Shown here piece by piece: positions 6,901-12,764 of a DNA stretch of 25,080 nt. The notes under the pieces are model-generated. The model saw only the letters and a program-made list of their open reading frames with translations, made no database searches and had not been told where the DNA came from. The translations under genes and the position numbers were made by a program. The stretch comes from a virus. The first letter of the stretch is position 1; each line of letters starts with the position of its first letter. The stretch spans positions 1 through 25,080 of IMG/VR virus record IMGVR_UViG_3300034068_000868. One strand, 5' to 3'.

Positions 6901-9647
6901 CTGCTGCTGGCGGTATCGACACGCGCCTGCTGGTTGAGGCCGACCGAGTCGGCGAGGAGGGTTTCAAAGTTGGCGTCCACCTTGCCCTCGGCAACAAGGC
7001 GTTTGAGCTTGTAAGCTCGGCGGAAAATGTCTTTCACGACAATCGCCATCCGGCGCAGGAATCCACGGAACCCTGCGGGAATCTGCTCTTCGCGAACGCG
7101 CCCGGTCATGTAGGCCAAGGCGACATCGGAGAACGACTCAATGACATCGGTGTCGGTCTCGGTGCGGAGTGCAGGTCCGGTGTTGCGCTCGCTCTCAATG
7201 AGCGGGATGATCTGGTTGAGGTTTTCTCGCACCCATTCCATTTTGATGCGGCCCTCCGCGATGGCGCGTTTCAGATTGTCTTGCGCGACATCTCGCACGA
7301 CCTTGTCGCCGGTTGCGCCTTCGTAGATGCGAATGACGCTTTTGAAGATACCCTCAGCAAGCGCCCCCTGGTTGCTGGCGAGGACGGGAAAGTTGGCAAG
7401 TTCGGCGGGTTCGGAAATATCCTGCCCAATAGTTCCTACGGTCTTGAAGAGGTTGTCGAGGTTCTGTTCAGTAGGGTTGGCCTCGTATTCGTCGAGGAGG
7501 TTGCGAGGAGTATTTTCCAGAATGAATTTTTGAATATCATCACCCCGGTTGGCAGCTTCATTTACCTTGTTAAAAAACGAGAGGGACTCCACGATGCCAC
7601 GGGTCGTGCCGGTGATCGCGCTTCGCTCCATCATCCTGGTGATGTTCACCAACGCCATGTCGGCTTCGACTGGATCGCTTGTGCGGTAGATCACCGTGCC
7701 GTCACCCTTCTCAATGATGTGGGTGAGTGTCCCGTCTGGGTTTTCCTCGATGCGGCGGGTTGGGAAGTCGGGATTTGCTTGGGTGGACTGCGCGGCGTCG
7801 AGCATTGCAGCCCGCTTGGCGATGCCTGCGCGGATGTCCTCCGGGCTGCGCTTGTCCCATGCCTCGCGATACAGGGTGGTGGCGGCATCTTGATCTTGCT
7901 CGGCTGCGATGTTTTGCGCGGCCTCGCCGGTGATGCCGTGCATTTGTAGTTCATCCAAGTTCCGCATGTAGACGCCGGAGCGTTCCAGTTCGCGGACGCC
8001 AACAGCCCCGCCGCCCATGAGTCCGCCCCAGAGCATGCTGTAAAAAATCTTGGGTGCTAGTTCCCGGTATTCTCCCCATGCTTTACCAGCATCGAACTCC
8101 GGCATGTCTTCCCGGACGGCGGATGCGAGTTGGTCGGCAACAACAGGCATGGCTTCTTGGATAAGTTCCGTGCCGGTTTCCAAACCGACCACCGCGCCAT
8201 ACCCAAGACCAATCCGGGCGGGCAGTGGCACACGGGCATCGGTGAGTTTTTTCATGGCCTTTCCGAGGAATGGCAGCTTTCCAAGCAGTAATCCGGCTTG
8301 AAACCGCTCGGCAACGGCTTGCGGGCCTGCAATGGCGAGGGACAAATCGAAGGCTGCGTCGGCATCCATGTCTGGATACTGGTCGAGCATCCGCAGGTAG
8401 TTGGAATTGGCGAGCGCCCCCATGACGGCGGGGAGTCCCACATACGGGACCATGGCCATGCCGGTGTAGGCGGCGGACTGAGAGAAGTCATACGCGCCCT
8501 GCACGACTTGGCCGAGGACGCCATCCATCTCGGTCTTGATGGGATCGATGCGGCCTTGGGCGAGGTCGCGGATTTCGCGCATGACTCGGAGTTCTCCGAG
8601 GCGTTGCTTGTTTTCCTCAAGTCCCTTTTGCGCCATGTCGCTTTGCATCTGGATGCTGTCTGCGGTCTGCATGATGTCCGGCTCGGCCTGCGGCTTGTCG
8701 ATGAGGTCTTGGAAAAATGAGATGTTCTGGCGGGCCTGCCGGTCCTGTGCGGTTATGGCGGCATCGTCGTAGATATTGCCTCCTCCGCGAGCCATCCCCT
8801 CGCCGACTTTTTCCCAGAATCCCTTGCCCATGCCTGCGCCACCGGCCTCGGCGGCGTAGGAGAGAGTCGCGTAGATGCCCTCCCGTTTCTCCGGGGTGAG
8901 CTTGGCAAAATCCTTGGCAAGGTTCTCCACATCGGCACGGTCGGCATCAGGGAGGGATTCCGCATCTTCCGGGCGCGTGAACTTCATCAGCGTGTCCATG
9001 GCGCGTTTGCTCTCCGGGGCGACATCGTCCATGAGTTGCTCGGTGCGGGCGTGGAGCTTCACGGCGGAATCCAGCATGGCGGTCTCCCAGCCTTTCGGCA
9101 TGGAGGCGAGCTTGTCGGCGTGCCGGTCTTTCCAATCGGAAAAGGCGAACCACGAATCGACCTCGTCGAATGGCTTGCCCTCGCCTGCGCGTTTGAGGAC
9201 GCCTTGGGCAAGCACGCCCGGAAGCTCTCGGAGGGCTTCTTCGCTGGCCGTGCGGGATTCGACGGAGTGCTTGAAAAGATCGAAGGTTTCTTTTTCGGAG
9301 AGACCCGTCTTGCCAAAAAGTTTGTCTGTGACCTCGTCGCGTTTGGACGGGTAGACGAACATCTGGTTCTCCGGAGTGTCGCCGGTCTGGTTGGCGATGA
9401 ATTTGCGGTTGGCGTATTGGTAGCGGGACTCCTCGTCGAAATCATCCAACCCCTCGGCGGCAGAATAGTTGTCGAAATCGGTGAAGACCTTGGAGACATG
9501 ATCCCACTCTTGTCGGGACTGCACGGCCTTCTTGTTGTTTGCCCACGCCTCCAGCGCGACCGTCTTGCTTTGCAAGTCGTCGCCGGTCGCGGTGTCGATC
9601 TCGTTGTAGTAGTTGGACGCTGTTTGGTCGTCGATGAGTTGGAGCAT
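930..9647 (-). CDS. Giant polyvalent-type internal virion protein (gp16 position) with ADP-ribosyltransferase-like domain
   Basis: The 2905-residue product occupies the place of the T7 gp16 ejection protein, two bases after the gp15-like gene. I see no lytic transglycosylase at its N-terminus. Residues 1-930 are mostly helical with hydrophobic stretches near 391-411 and 533-550. Residues about 960-1178 resemble the ART domain of phage and plasmid polyvalent proteins: FHGTP (His967), GTGEAAQAFGWGLYF (Tyr995), LYTVDLD, LLDWD, GIPGIRYLDQGSRS and TYNYVVFDE. Near 1356-1396 lies a GFNPDRHSFYYDR module common in such proteins. About 1500-1735 is a helical module with a FYNNIVAP...TVDTHAVNAA motif that resembles phage families of unknown function (from memory, DUF7178-like). 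The C-terminal third is long and helical, with hydrophobic segments around 2760-2820. [FY]SI[GA] motifs at 931, 960, 1404 and 1877 separate the blocks. The inferred role is packaging in the virion and delivery into the host with the DNA. Confidence 0.8.
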   Translation of the reverse strand: MLQLIDDQTASNYYNEIDTATGDDLQSKTVALEAWANNKKAVQSRQEWDHVSKVFTDFDNYSAAEGLDDFDEESRYQYANRKFIANQTGDTPENQMFVYPSKRDEVTDKLFGKTGLSEKETFDLFKHSVESRTASEEALRELPGVLAQGVLKRAGEGKPFDEVDSWFAFSDWKDRHADKLASMPKGWETAMLDSAVKLHARTEQLMDDVAPESKRAMDTLMKFTRPEDAESLPDADRADVENLAKDFAKLTPEKREGIYATLSYAAEAGGAGMGKGFWEKVGEGMARGGGNIYDDAAITAQDRQARQNISFFQDLIDKPQAEPDIMQTADSIQMQSDMAQKGLEENKQRLGELRVMREIRDLAQGRIDPIKTEMDGVLGQVVQGAYDFSQSAAYTGMAMVPYVGLPAVMGALANSNYLRMLDQYPDMDADAAFDLSLAIAGPQAVAERFQAGLLLGKLPFLGKAMKKLTDARVPLPARIGLGYGAVVGLETGTELIQEAMPVVADQLASAVREDMPEFDAGKAWGEYRELAPKIFYSMLWGGLMGGGAVGVRELERSGVYMRNLDELQMHGITGEAAQNIAAEQDQDAATTLYREAWDKRSPEDIRAGIAKRAAMLDAAQSTQANPDFPTRRIEENPDGTLTHIIEKGDGTVIYRTSDPVEADMALVNITRMMERSAITGTTRGIVESLSFFNKVNEAANRGDDIQKFILENTPRNLLDEYEANPTEQNLDNLFKTVGTIGQDISEPAELANFPVLASNQGALAEGIFKSVIRIYEGATGDKVVRDVAQDNLKRAIAEGRIKMEWVRENLNQIIPLIESERNTGPALRTETDTDVIESFSDVALAYMTGRVREEQIPAGFRGFLRRMAIVVKDIFRRAYKLKRLVAEGKVDANFETLLADSVGLNQQARVDTASSRVSKDIITDGGQTLMDFSIGSRTSAVSTDTPSIRASNATITGPANYSIGAFHGTPHRVDRFSTEKIGTGEAAQAFGWGLYFAENITVAENYARGYRPDHLNTPERVAAEALRVWRGNVENAIDDIKANDISGITLTPEMQSSAVDLLKRGERPKSGNLYTVDLDVEPGDLLDWDKPLSEQSEKVRVAIEKEFGVLAPMEMTGGEWHAFITKDDTDPKTLSQDLANIGIPGIRYLDQGSRSEGQGTYNYVVFDENLIKITEENGNRIPASEALAQPATGVAVENGRAYSPIVRDLLQRRAAGEDIPRSVIDQAINDNFPAQLVEPPKTESELPSRATIDDAINEGQRRDQIAKSNIQPGEAVTIRQDVPAMTRKGVGVVTIKGKSGNSYDAAARISDPQFILNEKKSLEIGMGGAKGPHIAIRGKWSSDQSMPADLSEWTQVGFNPDRHSFYYDRATMKQVVGGSEAYQIGNTVFVKDAQFGDGQISDISYSIGKKKSAGGIRFDEITKENPKHDGSRVGTAWQGKVRPTTQDTNDGIATINSKELEKQMAMLTHFVDGVPLPEFITKFQNPEERMRAFIDFQKENLLALYDAFDSLSHDYVIRSTHWYDGARLLAEGIRDLYGLTIEQSSAVIAVFSPMKDWFQNVAMGQRFADVMANHKDTQISKATVGNAMSEMLTAAENESDLRKAFKKIKGRSISQLLADKTEEGRKVTAVAVRLMSTHVHGLTHDVLSPEGESLGIRKNLDGTNKKLVWQSYTFIEKAISIYEDGSAKNISKVLGTEHKIRNFYNNIVAPTSPYGDATVDTHAVNAAVLFPMGNKGYLVNLNFGGAGVAGGGNSGTYWLFHEALREAAAARKVMPRQMQSITWEAIRGLFTDVKKRDKNFVANIAKIWQTSQDANSARTQIIKLGITPPEWARVGSANSGIQGGVGKNVGQNANSAGSVQSGVRQGRKGRDGSGGVNYSIASQSEIDRVNKALGGMNRGPDERLKVYERAKQKFSKLMAWNSDKLAAMAETGSDETQIRRTQILQGLGELDGIMSVLPPEVRGRVGGYTKLAGIAPHDVLKDGVKVSEVSGMNGAIISAWMREGQNIGQAGKQVSLPPGYTATENLSTKRADKAIADFLRDRIKKIDTELEKVLVREYTEAITKAVKKSRPKAGDNGVRKSTLGAETQKFADMVQRATLLDDEATPKRMAEIEAALTNPDATAEDISALSEEWSILNTFGDLDNRSSETLAQGLDWLKGQLQMGREAWRIKEQARIDEQRARAAATIEWLGKGTAKKRFADKGLMQRIAEVGNNYLLDHASFEQFVTAMLPPEIAANFSERLRKADMAAQSSEIRDGKGILDAVREGAKAANMSAGDAMLWLKGDQKNAVAYLEGRKVKDERIAIELAEKIVTGEADRSKLTDADVETLRNELAALPADTQKEFVTIKRVIFRGEDVKLDMSRAKAIQLLLSWSQPDVQIKMRKEGWTDESATDLKALVNDPVSRSVVSYLQSLYGKGAGIVNPVYSRMFGMTMPQVKNYAPTRFLNAKDSKDIGLDGSPTATGTTPGFAKSRVTHSAKIAPEDALTVAQGHIAQQAHWVHFAELAREFRAILSNPEVRESLKQTHGEGVLKSAELWADQLEQRGGNKALEVAWLNPILGTVLSGKAVSSLGFSLKTLAMQLDNTIRFGLALDMRQIVSALSNPSTITEDIQTVWESDAIQNRLQGGATAEARFLFSRYAGKPNFGAKIAEASMTPINWLDSAATSISSAIVYRANLNDALAAGMPENLAKQAALDAASQAIYRFAQPVSFGQKSIMENNKNVLAKTFFLFMSDPRLKTAILADAARGLATGQGNANEHIRRILVVETMAVLSHVVASAFRDVFSDDDDEEIWNLGGFAKAILLAPLQGFFFAGTVGELAISKLTGQKTFNSSTQNPLLSAMEQAVRAGNNLDDVFNLDDPDAMLKEWNNIFRSMALAPWLAAPAVLLNMVKPVYGLYQNATTED
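6813..6827 (-). promoter_or_regulatory. 15-base motif copy 2, inside the giant gene
   Basis: Minus-strand GTTTCGACTGATACT differs from consensus at two positions (T to C at position 5, and the last base). It encodes VSTDT at residues 941-945, in the low-complexity linker between two [FY]SI motifs. It has the same orientation as transcription. It may be an internal promoter or a decayed copy. Confidence 0.35.
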
Positions 9648-9649
9648 GA

Positions 9650-11344
9650 TTAGCTGGTGACTCCCGACATTTCCGGGAGCTGAGTGTCAAAGTCGATTTT
9701 TAGGGCTTCGTCCTTGATTTCTTTTTGGGTCGCCTTGGGAGTGAGGGAGGATTTGGGTTTGATTTTTCTCAAGACCTCGTCCGGATCGATTGGAGGGGGT
9801 GGGGGAGCGACAGGAGCCGCCTCTTCCCACCACCAGCGGGAGCGGGTTTTTTCTTGCTGGAATTTCTGGAGTTGGCGCTCATAGGTGAGGTTGCGGTTGA
9901 ACTGCTCGTAGACTTTGTTGGCATCGCTGGCCTCACGGGGGTTGTTCTTTGCCCAGTTTTCAAGGGACGATTTGTGACCGGCGTATTTGCGTCCGGCATC
10001 GATGTATTTATTCCACTCCTCGTCGTTGAGCGGTTTCTTGTCGTCGCCGACTTTCCACGATCCGAATTGGCCTGCATCGAAGAGGTCTTTCATTTGACCC
10101 TTGGCGACATTGAGCGGGGTGGGATCGGCTTTTTCATCCCGCGATTTGCGGAGCATGGCCAAAGGCTCCTCACGCTGATCGGATGGGAGTTGCAAGATCG
10201 TGTCGCGAATTCTGAAATACTCGCTCCGGTTTTCGTCGTCGTTATCCGGGTTGTAGCTATCGGCCATCGCGTAGGCCATTGGGCGCATGGAGAGTGCCTT
10301 CTCCCGCTGTATGGGGGTTTCTGAAAGCGCCTTGAGGAGGGGAAGGACTTGCTGCTCCGGCAAGGCGTCTCCAACAAAGTCCCGCACATCCTTTTCGGTT
10401 TTAAGGTCTCCTGTGAGAACCATGTCGAGCGCATCGTCATCGAGGCGGCTTTTGTATTGAGACAACTCTGAGCTGGCAAAACCGTGAAAGCGGACGATGT
10501 CGGATTTTTCTTTAAGTCCAAAGATTTTGGATTCTCCGGATTTTAACGCCTCGTCGAGATCGCGTTTTGCTTCAACAGGATTCAGGGTGATTTTGCTGGC
10601 GATATCGGCGTTGCGCTGCTCCTCGAACTTGCGGACGACATTGTCCTGCAACATGGCATTTTTAAGTTTGCCTTCACTTTCGGAATATGTGCCGTCCTTG
10701 ACGCCTTTGTTGATGACGGCAAATGCGCCTTCGTAGTCCTCGTCGGCGATCTTCATCAAGGCGTTCGCTTCGATGTCCTGCCGGTAGCCTTCGATGCGCT
10801 TCTTGTTGGCTGCGCCTTCGATCTGGATGCCGGACATTTCCCCCCATCGTTGAAAGGCGGGGGAGAGCGATTGGGCGGCGTTGTTGGAGATGCCGATCTC
10901 GCCGATGGCTTTCTTGGTCTGCTCGATGTTGGCGGTCCATTTCTCCTGCCACTTGTCCACCGGGGTGTTCATCTGGTCGTTCTGCTGCTTCTCGAAGGCC
11001 GAGCGCATGAGGGTCTCGGCGCGGGCGAGGTCGGCGGTGTCTTTGGCCTTCGCCATCTTCTCGGAGTAGGCCAGTGCTACCTCGCCAATCTTGCCGATGG
11101 ATTGGCCGAACTGCGCGGCGGCTTGCGCCTCCTGCGAGTAGGCATCGAGTTCCAGCGTCTGGTCGAGCATCGACCTTGCCCCACGGGTGGCCATGGAGGA
11201 ATCCACCATGGCGGCTCCGGTGAGCTTCGCGGCTTGCGGGTCCACCGCGAAGCGCGGCACGGATGGCGCGGAGATGCCCACATTGCTCGCACCGAGCGAT
11301 TGCGGGCCTGCGTTGGGTATGTCGGCGAGTCGGATGGATGGCAT
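9650..11344 (-). CDS. gp15-like internal virion (ejection) protein
   Basis: This 564-residue soluble protein is predicted mostly helical and rich in charged residues, Ala and Gln, without signal peptide or transmembrane segment. Its N-terminus (MPSIRLADIPNAGPQ) is extended and Pro/Gly-rich. A tryptophan triplet at about residue 502 is followed by a proline run (about 508-516) that acts as a linker to a lysine-rich tail. I recognise no catalytic motif. The assignment rests on position: it lies between a gp14-like Q/A-rich protein and the gp16-position giant, as T7 gp15 does. It starts two bases after the gp14-like stop and ends two bases before the giant gene, so the three are probably co-translated. 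T7 gp15 is somewhat longer (about 750 residues). Direct sequence similarity is not visible by eye. Confidence 0.55.
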   Translation of the reverse strand: MPSIRLADIPNAGPQSLGASNVGISAPSVPRFAVDPQAAKLTGAAMVDSSMATRGARSMLDQTLELDAYSQEAQAAAQFGQSIGKIGEVALAYSEKMAKAKDTADLARAETLMRSAFEKQQNDQMNTPVDKWQEKWTANIEQTKKAIGEIGISNNAAQSLSPAFQRWGEMSGIQIEGAANKKRIEGYRQDIEANALMKIADEDYEGAFAVINKGVKDGTYSESEGKLKNAMLQDNVVRKFEEQRNADIASKITLNPVEAKRDLDEALKSGESKIFGLKEKSDIVRFHGFASSELSQYKSRLDDDALDMVLTGDLKTEKDVRDFVGDALPEQQVLPLLKALSETPIQREKALSMRPMAYAMADSYNPDNDDENRSEYFRIRDTILQLPSDQREEPLAMLRKSRDEKADPTPLNVAKGQMKDLFDAGQFGSWKVGDDKKPLNDEEWNKYIDAGRKYAGHKSSLENWAKNNPREASDANKVYEQFNRNLTYERQLQKFQQEKTRSRWWWEEAAPVAPPPPPIDPDEVLRKIKPKSSLTPKATQKEIKDEALKIDFDTQLPEMSGVTS

Positions 11345-11346
11345 GG

Positions 11347-12351
11347 TTAGCTCACGGCGCGTGGCACGGTATTGGTTCGGTATTGATATTCCCCGGCTGG
11401 GTTAGTTCCCGATCCTGTTGGATTTTTCGATGTCGAACTTCCGTAAGCGGACAAACCGATCTGGCCCATCTGGGCGACTCCGGCGGCTCCGGCGGCGTAG
11501 CCACCGAGCTGGGTGGCGCGGGAGGTTGCGTAGCCTGCCTGTTGCTCGATGGCGGCTTGGCGCATGGAGATGCGGTAGCCTGCGCCTGCGGCTTTCTCGG
11601 CAAACTGCGCGTCATTGAAGGACATGCGGGCGGAATCCAGATTGCGGCCTGCGGTGAAGAGGTCTTGGTTGAGGTTGAACCCGATGGCCGACTCGTTGAT
11701 CTTAGCCTGGTCGCGCATCATGCTTCCCTCCAGCGCGGTGATCCCTGCATTGAAATCCGTGACATCCGCCTCGTAGCGTTTCTTGTTGGATTCCAGATTG
11801 GCGAGGAGGCGCGTGTCGGCGACCTGCATCTGGTAGAGATTTGCGGTATCAGCCAAAACAGCAAGAGGAGAACCTTCGGGGGTGACTCCCCCTGCGGCGT
11901 ATTGGGAGCGTTGGAGACCAAGGATGCGATCCTTCTCGGCACGGATGCGGTCGGCTTGGTCCTTGGCTTGGCGATCCTGCCCGTCTGCCTGCTGGCGCAT
12001 CTGGTCGGCGGCGTTGCGTTGCACCTGCGCCTGCATGTCGCTGAACTGCGATTGTTGGCGAAGCTGTTCGTTCTGGTAGGTGGAAATCTGGGATTGGAAT
12101 GCGGCCTGCGACTGCTGCGATCCAGCGTTGAACATGGCAAGCTGCGCGTTGTATTGCTCGGACTGCGCGGCCCGCTCTGCGGCCATGCGTTGCCATGAGG
12201 CGTTCTGCTCGTTGACTTGGCGGTTGTAGTCGGCGATGGCCGCTTGGGACTTCGCCTGCTGGTTGGCAGAATACATGGCGATGCCGGTCGAGGCGGCGGT
12301 GGCTGCCACAGAAGTAACGGCCAAGATGACTGGGATGGAGGCTTGAGGCAT
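11347..12351 (-). CDS. gp14-like internal virion protein
   Basis: The product is 334 residues. A hydrophobic Ala/Thr/Ser-rich N-terminal segment (about residues 5-27, VILAVTSVAATAASTGIAMY) is followed by a very Gln/Ala-rich helical region up to about residue 150. The rest has further helices and a Gly/Ala-rich, possibly membrane-active stretch near 290-315. T7 gp14 has the same plan (hydrophobic N-terminus, Q-rich helices) and forms the outer-membrane part of the ejection channel. The frame is open further upstream to 12606, but the ATG at 12351 overlaps the preceding stop as TAATG, has GGAGG ten bases before it, and removes an implausible arginine-rich extension, so it is preferred. A degenerate copy of the 15-base motif lies inside the gene. 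Confidence 0.6.
   Translation of the reverse strand: MPQASIPVILAVTSVAATAASTGIAMYSANQQAKSQAAIADYNRQVNEQNASWQRMAAERAAQSEQYNAQLAMFNAGSQQSQAAFQSQISTYQNEQLRQQSQFSDMQAQVQRNAADQMRQQADGQDRQAKDQADRIRAEKDRILGLQRSQYAAGGVTPEGSPLAVLADTANLYQMQVADTRLLANLESNKKRYEADVTDFNAGITALEGSMMRDQAKINESAIGFNLNQDLFTAGRNLDSARMSFNDAQFAEKAAGAGYRISMRQAAIEQQAGYATSRATQLGGYAAGAAGVAQMGQIGLSAYGSSTSKNPTGSGTNPAGEYQYRTNTVPRAVS
11845..11859 (-). promoter_or_regulatory. 15-base motif copy 3, inside the gp14-like gene
   Basis: Minus-strand GTTTTGGCTGATACC has one mismatch to consensus (A to G at position 7). It encodes VLADT at residues 165-169 and is about 500 bases upstream of the gp15-like start. Orientation matches transcription. 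It could be an internal promoter for the ejection-protein genes. Confidence 0.4.
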
Positions 12352-12764
12352 TAGTGGTTGCCCTCCAGAAGTGGTGTAATGAGAAAAACCTGATTGCCGG
12401 ATAACTTTTGAAATCCCTGCCGTTCCAAGATGCGAGCAATTCCGGGGGCGGTAAACACGGCCATGGTGTGGTAGCCAAAGCCGCGAGCGATTTTTTGCAG
12501 GCAGGTCATGCAATGCCGGAAAGCCTCCAGCGCCGTTTTCAGCGGGAGTCGCGGCCTGCTTACGGCGTGGTCGGCCATGCACATGCCAGACGAGTTGTCC
12601 ATGCACAGGAAAAGGGCGCTCACTGGCTCGCCTTCCATCTCACAAATGACGCCAAGCTTTGGGAGCATCGGCAGAGGGCGCGGATGCTTCCCGTGGAAGT
12701 AGCACCACTCGCTGATCATGTCGTGGTCGGCCTCGGTGAATTCGCGCATGGTGATGTTATTCAT
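12351..12764 (-). CDS. GNAT-fold protein in the gp13 position
   Basis: The 137-residue product begins MNNITMREFTEADHDMISEW, a typical first strand and helix of GNAT acetyltransferases (xIR.FTxxDxxxI). GEPVSALFL resembles beta-strand 3-4, and a C-terminal GFGYHTMAVF...ILERQGFQKL matches the usual beta5-alpha4 region of the fold. The acetyl-CoA-binding Q/RxxGxG/A loop is not clear, so enzymatic activity is doubtful. T7 gp13 is a small protein of similar size with the same kind of sequence, located just after gp12, as here. The start codon lies inside the end of the gp12-like gene (8-base overlap, ATGAATAA) and the stop overlaps the next start (TAATG). A virion-assembly role is inferred from position. 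Confidence 0.6.
   Translation of the reverse strand: MNNITMREFTEADHDMISEWCYFHGKHPRPLPMLPKLGVICEMEGEPVSALFLCMDNSSGMCMADHAVSRPRLPLKTALEAFRHCMTCLQKIARGFGYHTMAVFTAPGIARILERQGFQKLSGNQVFLITPLLEGNH

Noticed and set aside
11347-12606. Longer version of the gp14-like gene starting at 12606
   Set aside because: The extra 85 residues overlap the GNAT-fold gene completely and are atypical. The ATG at 12351 has a TAATG junction and a GGAGG.
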